A DNA stretch of 64,000 nt from Anarhynchus alexandrinus (Eukaryota; Chordata; Aves; Charadriiformes; Charadriidae), in contig VUYV01000102.1 in NCBI GenBank assembly GCA_008711295.1, forward strand, positions 1,515,921 to 1,579,920. The letters run 5' to 3'. Shown here piece by piece: positions 10,835-21,266 of this stretch; position 1 is the stretch's first letter, and each line of letters begins with the position of its first letter. Position numbers and translations under genes: made by a program. Under the pieces are notes generated by a model, which was not told the DNA's origin, did not search any database, and saw only the letters and a program-made list of their open reading frames with translations.

Positions 10835-11553
10835 GCAGTGGTGTAATCTCCCCGCCGTAACCTTAGGCCTCTCAGTACTTGTGATGTCCTCCCTGCCTGG
10901 GTCACATAACAATAGAATGGACCAGAATGTAACACAATGGTCTATCATGAAAGGAAGAAAAGGTGGAGAGCAATGGACCAAGAACACAATAGTGTGCCTG
11001 GTCCCCATGGTTCTTACTGTTTGAAGACAATAACTATAATCAGTCACTCCTGACGACATATTGATCAGGACCAGAAGTTCTAGCAAGTCCTGGGCTTGCA
11101 TAACTGATGGAAAGTACCAGAATATTCCATTGTCTGAGCTGGGCCGGAGTGGAAAAGTACCTAATGAAAGTCAATTATCCTGGATCCTATAAGTGGCAAA
11201 CCCAGTAAAGGCCCTTTCAGCTCTTCTAGATAGCAGCAGGCTGTGGCCAGTGTCTCCCCTGAGCTGGGATGCTGTTCAGGCAACACCTTGGGGACTAGAA
11301 GGCCAGGGTGAGACAAACTCCTCTTGAGCCTCAATTATCACCTGTTGAGGAATGCCTATATATTGTGAGTTTTTACCCTAACTCGAGAAAAGGGAAATTT
11401 TAACTATAGGCTAACTTCTCTTTCGTCCACCTCTCCACTTACATGTTTATGATTAGCTTTATAGATAAAGATGCTCTTCCATTTGTCCATGCAGTGTAAG
11501 AGTTAGTAGGGGTACCCACCAGCTCACTGGAGTCATGCGATATTAAGAGATCT
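10835..11553. mobile_element. Unidentified ~0.7 kb insertion within a CR1 tail
   Basis: This sequence separates two adjoining parts of one CR1 3' end, so it is inferred to be an insertion. A 7-base direct repeat, TGCAGTG, occurs at 10834-10840 and at 11490-11496. The segment between begins gTGTAATCTCC and ends TTTGTCCA, close to the TG...CA form of an LTR, and contains tatatattgtgag near 11357. About 55 bases of non-CR1 sequence remain between the right repeat and the CR1 resumption, so these ends may be wrong. No coding domain was seen. A solo LTR, a non-autonomous DNA element or another repeat are all possible. Confidence 0.55.
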
Positions 11554-11614
11554 TTGGACCAGATTACCTCTGGAGGTCCCTCCCAACCTCAATGATTGCA
11601 TGATTCTGTGAAAT
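11554..11614 (+). mobile_element. CR1 3' terminus (continuation of the interrupted copy)
   Basis: The string ttggaccagattacctctggaggtccctcccaacctc, then aatgattgcatgattctgtg, is the CR1 3' untranslated end. It fits directly onto the cttgagcaggggg segment that ends at 10834. Confidence 0.85.
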
Positions 11615-12212
11615 GCCACCAGTTGACAATTGTGTCTAAAACTCCAGCAGTGAATATGCTGGATATGCCATTTCTAGGAGATGTGGATAGGTCCCTTAAT
11701 AGTGTTTCCAATACTTTTTGTCAATACAAACATATTTTTCATGTAAACAATTCCTTTTGGAATCAGGAACACTTAGTTTGTTCACTCATCATGAAAGTTG
11801 ATAGCAACTTTTATAGTTTTAATTATATGTACATATTTTCCACTGTGTGCTAATAATGATAATAGAAAAGGGAAAATAGAAAATAATTCCCTGTTTCTAG
11901 TATTGTCTTTTCTTCATGTTTCTTTAAAAATAATATTGTCTAAGTTTTCTTGAAATTAGAATCTTGAATAAACTTTTAAATTTTATTCATGGTCAAACAT
12001 TGCTCCTTAAAGTTCATCTTACTTTTATCTGTAGAAAAGTTGGGATTTTCTTATGCAAAAATAGAGATTTACTTTATCTGAAATCCTGAAGGAACAGAAG
12101 GAAATGTGTACAGTTCCTTAAAATTAATTTCTTATATCTTGTTCTTTGTGTTCTTGTTTCAATGTATGTGTAAAATATATGGAAGTATTTTTTCCTGCAT
12201 TTTGTTTTTAAG
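11615..12212. other. AT-rich DNA, possible intron
   Basis: No repeat recognised. The last 20 bases form a pyrimidine-rich acceptor ending tttttaag at 12212. Confidence 0.35.
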
Positions 12213-12379
12213 AAGAAAATAAGGAGAGCTACATTGAACCATTTATGAAATCTAAATCTTTTATAAGAGAAAATGGCTGCAGTCTATCCAAATATAGAAA
12301 AAGAGTTTCTCAAGAGTATAGACCACTTATAAGATTTTTTCCTGTTTACATTCAGGCAAGAGAAGCTGTTATTGTGTAG
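12213..12379 (+). CDS. Candidate terminal coding exon, unidentified
   Basis: An acceptor with a good pyrimidine tract (tttcctgcattttgtttttaag) ends at 12212. An in-frame TAA lies immediately upstream at 12209-12211, so the frame would open only through splicing. The frame then runs 54 codons (ENKESYIEPFMKSKSFIREN, GCSLSKYRKRVSQEYRPLIR, FFPVYIQAREAVIV) to TAG at 12377-12379. AATAAA follows at 12408-12413. The peptide is basic, with one Cys. It would need a preceding exon ending after the first codon base. The 6245 exon ends after the second, so a direct join is out of phase and a middle exon would be required. No family recognised. Confidence 0.25.
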
Positions 12380-12407
12380 AGTGTTTCATCTGCTCAGTGT
12401 AGCATTA

Positions 12408-12413
12408 AATAAA
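12408..12413 (+). promoter_or_regulatory. AATAAA polyadenylation-type signal
   Basis: Canonical hexamer 29 bases after the stop of the 12213 candidate exon. AATAAA is common by chance in this AT-rich sequence, so it only mildly supports a terminal exon. Confidence 0.2.
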
Positions 12414-12419
12414 TATCTC

Positions 12420-15400
12420 TCTGCAGGTTATCGCTATGCCAGCAGGGAGCTGAGATGCATGTGTGTGCAATTGTTCTCAGCATATAAAAAAGAAGAAGAA
12501 AACTATGTTTGAATGTAGAGTTAAACAGGTAATGCAAAGAAATATGGGAGAAACTTATTACCACTATATGTAATATACTTCTGTATGTCATATACTGTAC
12601 ACCCCAATCACTGTGCTAGACTGAGATTTATATTCATACAAAATGGGGTTAAACACACAGAGAAAGCATTCGTGCTTGGATGTCTTAGCATGTCAAGTTT
12701 CCATCAAAACCAGTCAACACATGCACCTGGTGTGACTGAGGAATCTGTTTTAATTCTGAATTATACTTTTTTAATCATCAGTCACAGCATTTTTCTTTTA
12801 ATTTAAGAATGTTTCTTTGATAGAAGTCATAAGACTAATTGATTCTTTATTACCACATGACTGAGTACTTTGAGAAACTTTGTATGTCATTCCTGTGCGA
12901 ATTAGGAATTTCTGGCTCTTTTGCTTCCTCACTGAACCATTCTAGTGTTTAGAATTTGGGTGAGGAAGCAAAACGATATTTAGGTGATTGGAGACATGAA
13001 GATTAGAGGTTAAGCAGAGGATAGAGCTAGATATGGCTCACTGGAAATGTTTATAACATAAATTCTTAGAAAACAGATTGGGAAAATTTTCTCATTAACA
13101 GTGCAATCCAGGGTACTGTCTCTAAATATGCCTTAAATCTACAGATTGTCCAGTTCAGCCTACAGCTATCTTTGATTCAGAGTCTGGTGACACTGAACAA
13201 AAAAAAAATGTCCAAATTCAAAATCATATGAGAAAACTGATCCCTTGTATATCTGCAGAGAACACTTAGCATAGCAGAAATCGTAATAGCCACTATTTCT
13301 ACCTAAAATGTGGTGAAGAAGGAAACGCTGCCATCTATCATTTAATAGAATTGTGATTAAAATGCTTACCCACCAAGTCACTCATATTTTCAGCATTTTG
13401 GCCTGTGTGATAATGCTTTTCCACAAAAGTGTTAGGGACACTTTCCGGGGTAAAGTTGTGGGTCAATTAACTAAGGTTACTACTGAACTCATGTCTCTTA
13501 CTTCCTTCTGACTGGACCGTTAAACAGATTCTAAAAAGTGGGCTTTTGCATACCCGTTTTTTTAAAGAATAGTATGAGTTACTATGAAGTGACAATTTAT
13601 ATTTCTATGTTCCAAAAGTAATTTCAGGCTCAGATACAACATAAGGATATTTCTGGACCAGTTATGTTTCTTTTTTCAGCATTTAAGAATATAAGAGAAC
13701 ATAGGCCTTTAATAATATGATGCATAAATTCCACATTTGGAGCCATCCACATCTTCACCATACATTACTCTTTTTAGGTCATTTCTTTCCACAACATAAA
13801 ACCTTATTATACTGTAATTTGTATTATTTACATCTACAATGTAAAGCGAAGATATGATCTAGAATCTGTTTCAGAGGATAAATATTTGTTAAATAACTTC
13901 ACATGCTTACAGATATTAATAAATCATTTTAATTAAAAAAGGGCAGGAGGAACAGGTTCAAAGTTGGAAGAAAACACCAATATATTGTAGGCCTAAAAAA
14001 AAAATAAAATAAAAGCTGTATGAAATAAAACTCAAATAGCATCTAAAATGCGAAGGAAAGAAAGGCTAGATTTTGAAACAAGAGGACAAGAAAAAAGGTA
14101 AAGTGGCTGAGTAGCTCTGTGAATTTTTCTTCCTTCAAGAAAATTTCTTTAAAGGAATGGACTTTATGACAGAGGCAAAGCCATTACTATGCTCCTGTAA
14201 TTAATTTTTTATAAAGCATCTTTTATCAATCTGAATTAAAATCTATTCAAAACAAATAACTAATTAGGCAGGTATACAACACACTGTATTTTTACTGTTT
14301 GCATCAAATTTAAATCAAGTGTTTTGACTTCTGCTCAGTAGATATAGGGTCCTTCACAATGCATTGTTTCAAGTTGGAGGGGACCAGGAGGTGTTGGTAT
14401 GTCCTTGGCCTTGCAAGTGTTCAGTAGCTTGTGTTCAGCTATAACACACCTTTGAAATTATTCAGTCCTGTACTGAGAATTTTATGAGATTAAGAATCCA
14501 TCTTTACTGCTGGAACTTTGTTGCACAGCTTGGAAATTTGGTTATTCTTAAGTTTCTATCATCTAATATTTTCTGCTGACATATGTACTCTGACACTAAT
14601 TAAATCACCTTTCTGTCTTTCTTTTGATAAGTTAAATGGATTAAGTTCATTAAGTCTTTGACTGAAAGACATTTTGTCCCTCTCTGGAATAATTTGTATT
14701 AAATTTTGAATCTTTTTCAGTCTTGTAAGCTTTTCAATATCCTTTTTAAAATATGCTTATGATACTGACTTCCATATCTTGACATCTATTTCAGCAATAC
14801 TTCTGTATTCTTCTTTTACTTACACAGCAAAAGATCACACAAGACTTTTTTGTCACAACTTTATCTTGGGAGCTCAGGTTGTTTTTCTGTGTGCTGGCTT
14901 GCTCTCAGAATTATTTTTTTCCAGAACTCATTGCTCATTCCTAAAAAATGTAACTTAAGCATTTGGCTGTGTTAAAGCTATTTGTTTGAATGGGTCAGAG
15001 TTATGAATTACTTTCAGTACCTCTCTACAACTGCTTTTTCTTGCTCATCAATTTGCCATGCTGCCAATATTTGACTCATCAGCAAATTTTATCAAGAGTG
15101 ATTTTTTTAATTTACTTCCAGAGAACTGAGGAGAATGGTGACTATCATCGGCTGGTTTGTGTCCCTGTAAAATCCTACTAGAAATAACCATGTTCAACTT
15201 TTGGATTCTATTTTTTCCATTCATCATGGATTGGAAAGCACTTCATCATTCTTCTGAGGTAAAAGTACATCAACCTGCTTCTTTCTAAACACAGAGCAGA
15301 AATGCTTATTGAACTTTGCAGCCATTTTTCTGCAGGTGTAACTTAACCGTAATGCTCAGGATTTCTCCCCTAAATATTGCTGTGTCTCCCATTTTCCTGT

Positions 15401-16996
15401 TGCAGTATCATCAGTGACAGCGCTGTGGTTTCTTTCTGACTCCCTTACCTTACATATTGGATGTAGGGTGCTGGAGAAAAAACGCTGTGCAACATGTAGG
15501 AAGTATATGCCCTGTTCTGACTGAAGCATCACAGGCTGCTTTCCCAAGAAAGCATGCCCCTGACTCATTGGGGAGAAGGAAGAAATTCTGTCTTTCATCA
15601 TGGTCTTTGTTACCTCTTCTTCATGTAACTGAATTTATACATGTACATGTGTTTATTCAAGATTAGACTGGATATTGACACTTTAAAAATGACTATGCTT
15701 TTGAAAGATAGGTTAGGTTTTGGGGGTTTTTGTAAGTTAACTACACATTGTTTTTTTATATATCAGAGGAGTAATTTCAGAAGAGATGACGTTTCCTAAG
15801 AATGCAGAAGACAAAATATAAATATCCATTGTTGAATACTGAATACTAAGCACTTCTGAGTTTGTGAACTCTGTATTGGGAAGAGCAAGACTGAATTGTT
15901 GACAATTTTATCAACAACTTTGATTCACCAAACTCATCCACATAGTGAATATCATAGTGAATATTTTCTAATTGATTGGTTGCATCTAGGAGTTACACTA
16001 TAATTCAGTGAGTTGTTTACATTTAACACATGGAAGTTACACACAGACAATACATCACCAACAGACCTTTTGTGGTTACCAGCAATAACTAATACATGTG
16101 ACCACCGTGCAGAAAATGTGAATAATATTTTCTACTACAATGAGTACCACTACTGACATGCTTTTTAAGACTGAACTATAAAAATCTACATCTCTTAGTA
16201 CTCAAAACAAATTAGACATTGTAGGTCAGGTCTCGCAATTGCATAAATCAGCATAGGTATATAAACTTTGAAAGAACTACGTGCATTTAAAGTAACTAGT
16301 GGTTCAGCACAAATAAAATGTAAGCACATCGGTGTGTGCATTCATGGTTCTGTAACAGTTAGTCTAGCCATGAAAACATATGTATGGAGAATATGAGGTG
16401 ATATTCAACTGCATTCAAAAAACAGAGCTGGATCAGGGTTTGTCCTCAAGACTGGGATTTTACTTTGTGTACATTATGAACAGTTTTCCAAAGTGTTACC
16501 ACCTGCAGTGTGAAGAATTTCCTTCTGTTTTCCTAATTGTGCTATGAATCAAACCTTGCTCTTTCCTCAAGAAACAGAATAAAAAATGGAGAATTCAATT
16601 TCTTCTATATATGTTTCATATCTCAATCACCTTCAATTTTTTTTCCATATACTGTGCATACATTTCTGTTACTGTCAGTTGATCAACTGTTCTCATGATA
16701 GCCTGCTAGTATCATTTCTACGTTATGCTACATCAATGTGGTGATATGTGATAAAAAGAAAAGAGGTTTTGATTCTTCCCAAGGATTTTCTCAAGAAATT
16801 GCTCCCTGACTTATCCTGTGAACTCAGTATCCATGAAACTGTTGGAAATATATGTAAGTATTTACCCAATAGCCAAGTACCAAATGTTAAAGTTAATGGG
16901 AACAATTTTATATTAATTCAAAATATGTTAGGATAAAGGATTACACATGGTACAAAAGAAAGAAAAGATCCACTGATATTTCTAGAGGAAGGAATT
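12420..16996. other. Long AT-rich region, nothing recognised
   Basis: No CR1, LTR or convincing exon found. Contains short A and T runs (for example 13199-13208 and 13995-14009). Open frames are under about 80 codons, mostly with non-ATG starts, and have no homology I can recognise. Confidence 0.45.
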
Positions 16997-17015
16997 GGGG
17001 GGGGGGGGGGGGGGG
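16997..17015 (+). repeat. G19 homopolymer followed by an A-rich run
   Basis: Nineteen consecutive G, then an A-rich stretch to about 17039. This sits 55 bases before an assembly gap and probably explains the sequencing or assembly failure there. Confidence 0.9.
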
Positions 17016-17070
17016 AAAATAAAATAAAAAAAAAAAAAGAAAGGTTTGGAGGTGGAAAGGCATCGGGAAA

Positions 17071-17116
17071 NNNNNNNNNNNNNNNNNNNNNNNNNNNNNN
17101 NNNNNNNNNNNNNNNN
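17071..17116. other. Assembly gap (46 N)
   Basis: A run of N. The CR1 to the right lacks its 3' end, normally another 200 or so bases, so the true missing length may exceed 46 unless the CR1 was already truncated. Confidence 0.98.
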
Positions 17117-17243
17117 CTTCTTCCTAATGTTCAATCTAAACCTGCCTTCTTCCAGTTTGAAGCCATTCCCCCTTGTCCTGTCACTACATGCCCTAGAAAA
17201 AAGTCCTTCCCCAGCTCTCATGTAGGCCCCCTTTAGGTACTGG
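17117..17243 (-). mobile_element. CR1 LINE fragment at gap edge
   Basis: Minus-strand translation gives RAGEGLFSRACSDRTRGNGF, then KLEEGRFRLNIRKK, the C-terminal CR1 ORF2 block. It closely resembles the 52.2 kb copy. The 3' side is lost in the gap. On the 5' side it breaks at ggtactgg, inside a local duplication of taatggagag. Confidence 0.88.
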
Positions 17244-17310
17244 TAATGGAGAGTAATGGAGAGATTAGTAATCTAAGTAAACTTAGTAAACTAAGTAATG
17301 GAGAGATCAG
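17244..17310. repeat. Local short repeats (taatggagag x3)
   Basis: taatggagag occurs at 17244-17253, 17254-17263 and 17297-17306, with agtaa/actaagtaa words between. This is a small rearranged patch exactly at the CR1 breakpoint. Confidence 0.7.
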
Positions 17311-19904
17311 TAGAATGGGAAAATAAAACTATAGACAGACAACTGTGACTCTGTATTTTTGACTTCTGGTAAGATTCCTTGACATATGAAGTCGCCCACG
17401 TGAGCTAAAGAGAGTTTCCCTCTCATTTTTTCTTCATCCTCCAACCAATAGAAATGCTTTGAACTAGTAGAAATGCTTAGGAAAGACATTTCTGTCTTAA
17501 TAAGGGTGATAAATGAATGCTGAAAATGTACAAGAACACTTGGAAGAGTGAAAATTTGAATATAGCATCAATGAAAATTGAAAGTATAACATAATGAAAA
17601 TAATCCAAGCCACCTATGCTGAGTTTTAAGAGGAAAAAGTCTTACACTGGCTTAAAGCTGAATGTTTCCATACAGGGTATTGTAGCCACAAGTCTATTAG
17701 GGGCAAAGTTGTGCCAATATGCACAGGTTTTTTTCATAACTAGAGGAAAAGGAAGGTGAGAATTGTTTCTCAGAATGAACTTCATTGTGCTAATTATAAT
17801 TTCTGTTGCACTAATTGCCATTTCTGAGAGTGAATTCTTTGTGCTGTTTCAGGTATTTTCTATTTGAATAGTAAGGGCCAAAATATCTGCAAGGAAAAAG
17901 AAAGAAAAACACATTGAAAAAAAAAAGAAGAAAAGGTATTAGATTCACTAAATAGACTCTGGTAGTGGTTGTCTGTTAGCCAATAGTGTAGCCACTGGAG
18001 GACACATCAAACACAGGGATATTCTAGTAAACTTCCTCTAATGCCCAGCATCACCCACAGCATATTACGATTGCATTCCCTGTCCTGTTTCAGACTGTGC
18101 TCCGATCTTGAAGTATATGGATAAACTTCACAAGAAAAAGAGAGTTATTTCCTTTGTTGATTGTTGATAGTTGGTAGTCTCTGTGTATAAATAATTAAGC
18201 ATTTCAGCGAGTGCTGGAACACAAATGCCACATCACCTCTCTTTAGCCACAAGGTTAAAGTCACTTGTTTCCTCTGTTTTAGTTTATAGCAGAGTGACTG
18301 TATTTTTAAAATGCCATGAAGTAGCTCCAAGAGGAAAAAACTAAGAGTTAGCCAGAACACACTAGAAGTTGGTAGCCAAGATTTTTTCTAGGAAAATGTC
18401 AAACATGAATCAGAAGAGATTTCTTTGTCAGAGGGAAAAAAATCCAATATTCCTAAAAAGAGGTATTCTAGAGCCTAAAGCAAATCCATAGTCTTTCTAA
18501 ATCTAGGCTTTCATATACTTTAGTTTAGTTTCTCTTTATGAATGAGGAAAAAGAAATTGTTTTCGATTTGGCTAAATAAAATATTTATCTTTTTTAATGG
18601 AGGAAACAAATATAAACAATTTCATATAGTTCAAGCAGAAGTATTTAAAAATATTTTTTGTTCACTAGCAAAACAAATGAGTCACCCAATATGGTCTCAA
18701 CACGAAGCAACAAGAGAGAAACAGTTCACCAGGGATGGATTTTCTTTAATATTGTTAAAGCTAAACTGAGAAACTGTCACTTAGTCCAATTAGAAAATTC
18801 CAAGAACTCTAAGAAATATCAGGAAAGTTTATACCATGGTTAAATTTTCTCATCTGAATCTAACTGATACAGCTGTGTGTCTTTAACCCAGATTCTGTTC
18901 TTTGCTGTTGGAGCAAAATCTTTGATCTCACTCAAATGTAAGATGTGCTTGATTAGCTCAACTGTCTTCATTGCTGCTGCTCTGAGCTGGGTCAACCAAC
19001 TGTCTTAGTTCTGCAGAGACAGTTCTGTTGCCCAGGGTCTACTGTGGTAACAAACACAATGAGAAAAAGACATGGGCAGTAACGGTTTTTCTAGCTGCTT
19101 TTAAAGTCAATGAAAGTTCAAGTGCTTCTTCATGTTACATGACTTTTCCTCACAATTCACTCCAACTGAGACAGCTTTTCATTTTTCCTCCTGTTGCAGC
19201 AGCTGGTTTTGACCCAGGGAAAGAAGAACTATGTCTGAAATCCTGGTTCTTTGATGCATACCTCCTATTTAAATCAAAGTTTATGTTTGATACTCTCCAG
19301 TGCAAAGGTCAAGACCTCTTTATTTCTACTTTTTTCATGTTAGGATTGTCTTGCTTAGGAACCTTGCTTGGTTCCCTTTTCTCTCTCTTTTTTTTTTTTT
19401 TTTTATTTTTTCTTTTNGTTTTAAAGTGCTTTCCTGTTTGAAAATAGTGAACTAAATACATACCTGTATATTTCAGCTGATTTGCACTTCTGTAACATTA
19501 CAAAAGCAACAAAACCTCATCTTCATATGTTTACAATTGTTTGTGTTGTCAAAGTGACCTAAAGTTTGCAAAGCAAACTGGAAACTCACTGTTTTCAGAT
19601 GTTGGTGTGAAAGCACTTAAACAGTGGAATCTGATACATCTGTATTTTTATATTTCTTTCCCTTTACTTTTATTCCTATTCCTTTTGGTACGCCTGTTCC
19701 TAATAACATTGTAATAATAGCTGATATACTGTCTTAATCTTATAGACACTTTAAATGCTTATGAAATTAAATATAATTATTTAAGTCATACGTTGTAGAT
19801 GCAACAAGCCTGAAGTGATACAGAAACCAATCTCATAATAAGAAGAGACTGAAAGAGAGATACTACCCACCTTAGCTCTAAATGTTTCTAAGAATGATAC
19901 TTTT
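17311..19904. other. AT-rich intergenic DNA
   Basis: Nothing recognised. A long T-rich run at 19389-19416 ends at a single N (19417), probably a homopolymer-related base-call failure. Confidence 0.45.
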
Positions 19905-21135
19905 GGTAAAAAGTGTCTCTTCGTCTTTCTTACAACTCCCTTTATACACTGAAAGGCAGCAATAAGGCCTCCCCGGAGCCTTCTTTTCTCCAGGATGAAC
20001 CCTCATCTCTTTCAGCCTTTCTTCATAGGACACGTGTTCCAGCTCTCTCATCATTTTCATGGCCCTCCTCTGGACCCACTCCAGTAGGTCCACGTCTTTC
20101 TTGTACTTGGCACTCCAGACCTAGATGCAACACTCCAGATGGGGCCTCATGAGAGCAGAGCAGAGGAGAAAAATCACCTCCATCAACCTGCTGGCCACGC
20201 TTCCTTCTATGCAGGCCAGGATATGGCTGGCTTTCTGGGCTGCTCATGTCCAATTTTTCATCTACCTGTATTCCCAAGTCCTTTTCAGCAGGGCTGCTCT
20301 CAATCCATACATCCCCCAGCCTGTATTGATATTGGGGATTGCCCTGAACCAGGTGAAGAACCTTACACTTGGCCTTGTTGAACTTCATGAGGTTCCCATG
20401 GGCCCACTCCTGTAGCCTGTTAAGATTCCCTCTTGATGGCATGTCTTCCTTCTAGCAAATTGACTGCACCACACAGCTTGATGTCAGCCACAAATTTGCA
20501 AAGGATGCACACAGTACCATTGTCTATGTCATTGATGAAGATGTTAAGTAGTATTTGTCTCAGTATAAGCCCGTGAGAGACACAACTTGTCACTGGTTTC
20601 CATTTTGACATAGCGCCATTAACTGTAACTCTTTGCACATGACCATCCATCCAATTCCCCATTCATCTACAGTCCCTCCATCAAACCTACATCTCGCCAG
20701 TTTAGAGGTAAGAATGTAATGTATCAAAGGCCTTACAGAACTCCAGGTAGATGACATCTGTAGGTCTTCCACTGGCCACTGATGCAGTGACTCCTTCAGA
20801 GAAGGCCACTGGATTAGTCAGGCATGATTTGCCTTTGGTGAAGCCATGTTGGCTGTCTCAAATCATCTCTCTGTCTTCCACATGTTTCTACACAACTTCC
20901 AGGAAGGTCTTTTCCATGTTCTTCCCCATCACTGAGGGGAAGCTGACAGGCCTGTAGTTCCCAGGATGCCCTTTTTTACTCTTTTTAAAAATGGGTGTGA
21001 CATTTTCTTTCACTCCAGTCACTGGGGGCTTCACCTGACTCCCATGACTTTTCAAATATGGTGGAGAGTGGCTTGGCAACTATATCAGCCAATTTCGTCA
21101 GGACTCTGAGATGTGTCTCACCAGACCCTGTGTCA
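19905..21135 (-). mobile_element. CR1 LINE, reverse-transcriptase region, 3'-truncated
   Basis: This is the longest CR1 in the window. In sense (right to left) it covers the segment before and within the reverse transcriptase (ENVTPIFKKSKKGHPGNYRP, VSFPSVMGKNMEKTFLEVV), the KPVTSCVSHGLI...LLNIFINDID region, a degraded catalytic box (FVADI in place of FADD), then [20 protein letters not shown] and later text. Frame changes are numerous. Unlike most CR1 copies it lacks the last 300 or so bases: it stops near 19905 in the KGSCKKDEETLFTK block with no terminal repeat. A 3'-truncated CR1 is unusual and probably reflects later deletion. Confidence 0.9.
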
Positions 21136-21171
21136 TAGAAGCCTACAAGATTTATGTAATTTGGGATTTAC

Positions 21172-21266
21172 CTTATTTTCCCCCCTTTTTCCTTTATTTT
21201 TCTTGTTTTCTTTTTTCCCTTGTTTTCCTTTTTTCTTTTTTCCTCCCCCCCACTTCTTTTTTTCTT
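21172..21266 (+). repeat. Pyrimidine-rich tract
   Basis: About 95 bases almost entirely C and T (ttttccccccttttt, then many ttttc units) directly beyond the 5' edge of the long CR1. Low-complexity sequence. Confidence 0.85.

Noticed and set aside
19028..19441. 137-aa frame with Phe/Leu-rich end
   Set aside because: The C-terminal part is translated poly-T ending at an N. The start is CCC-flanked and non-ATG. Chance frame.
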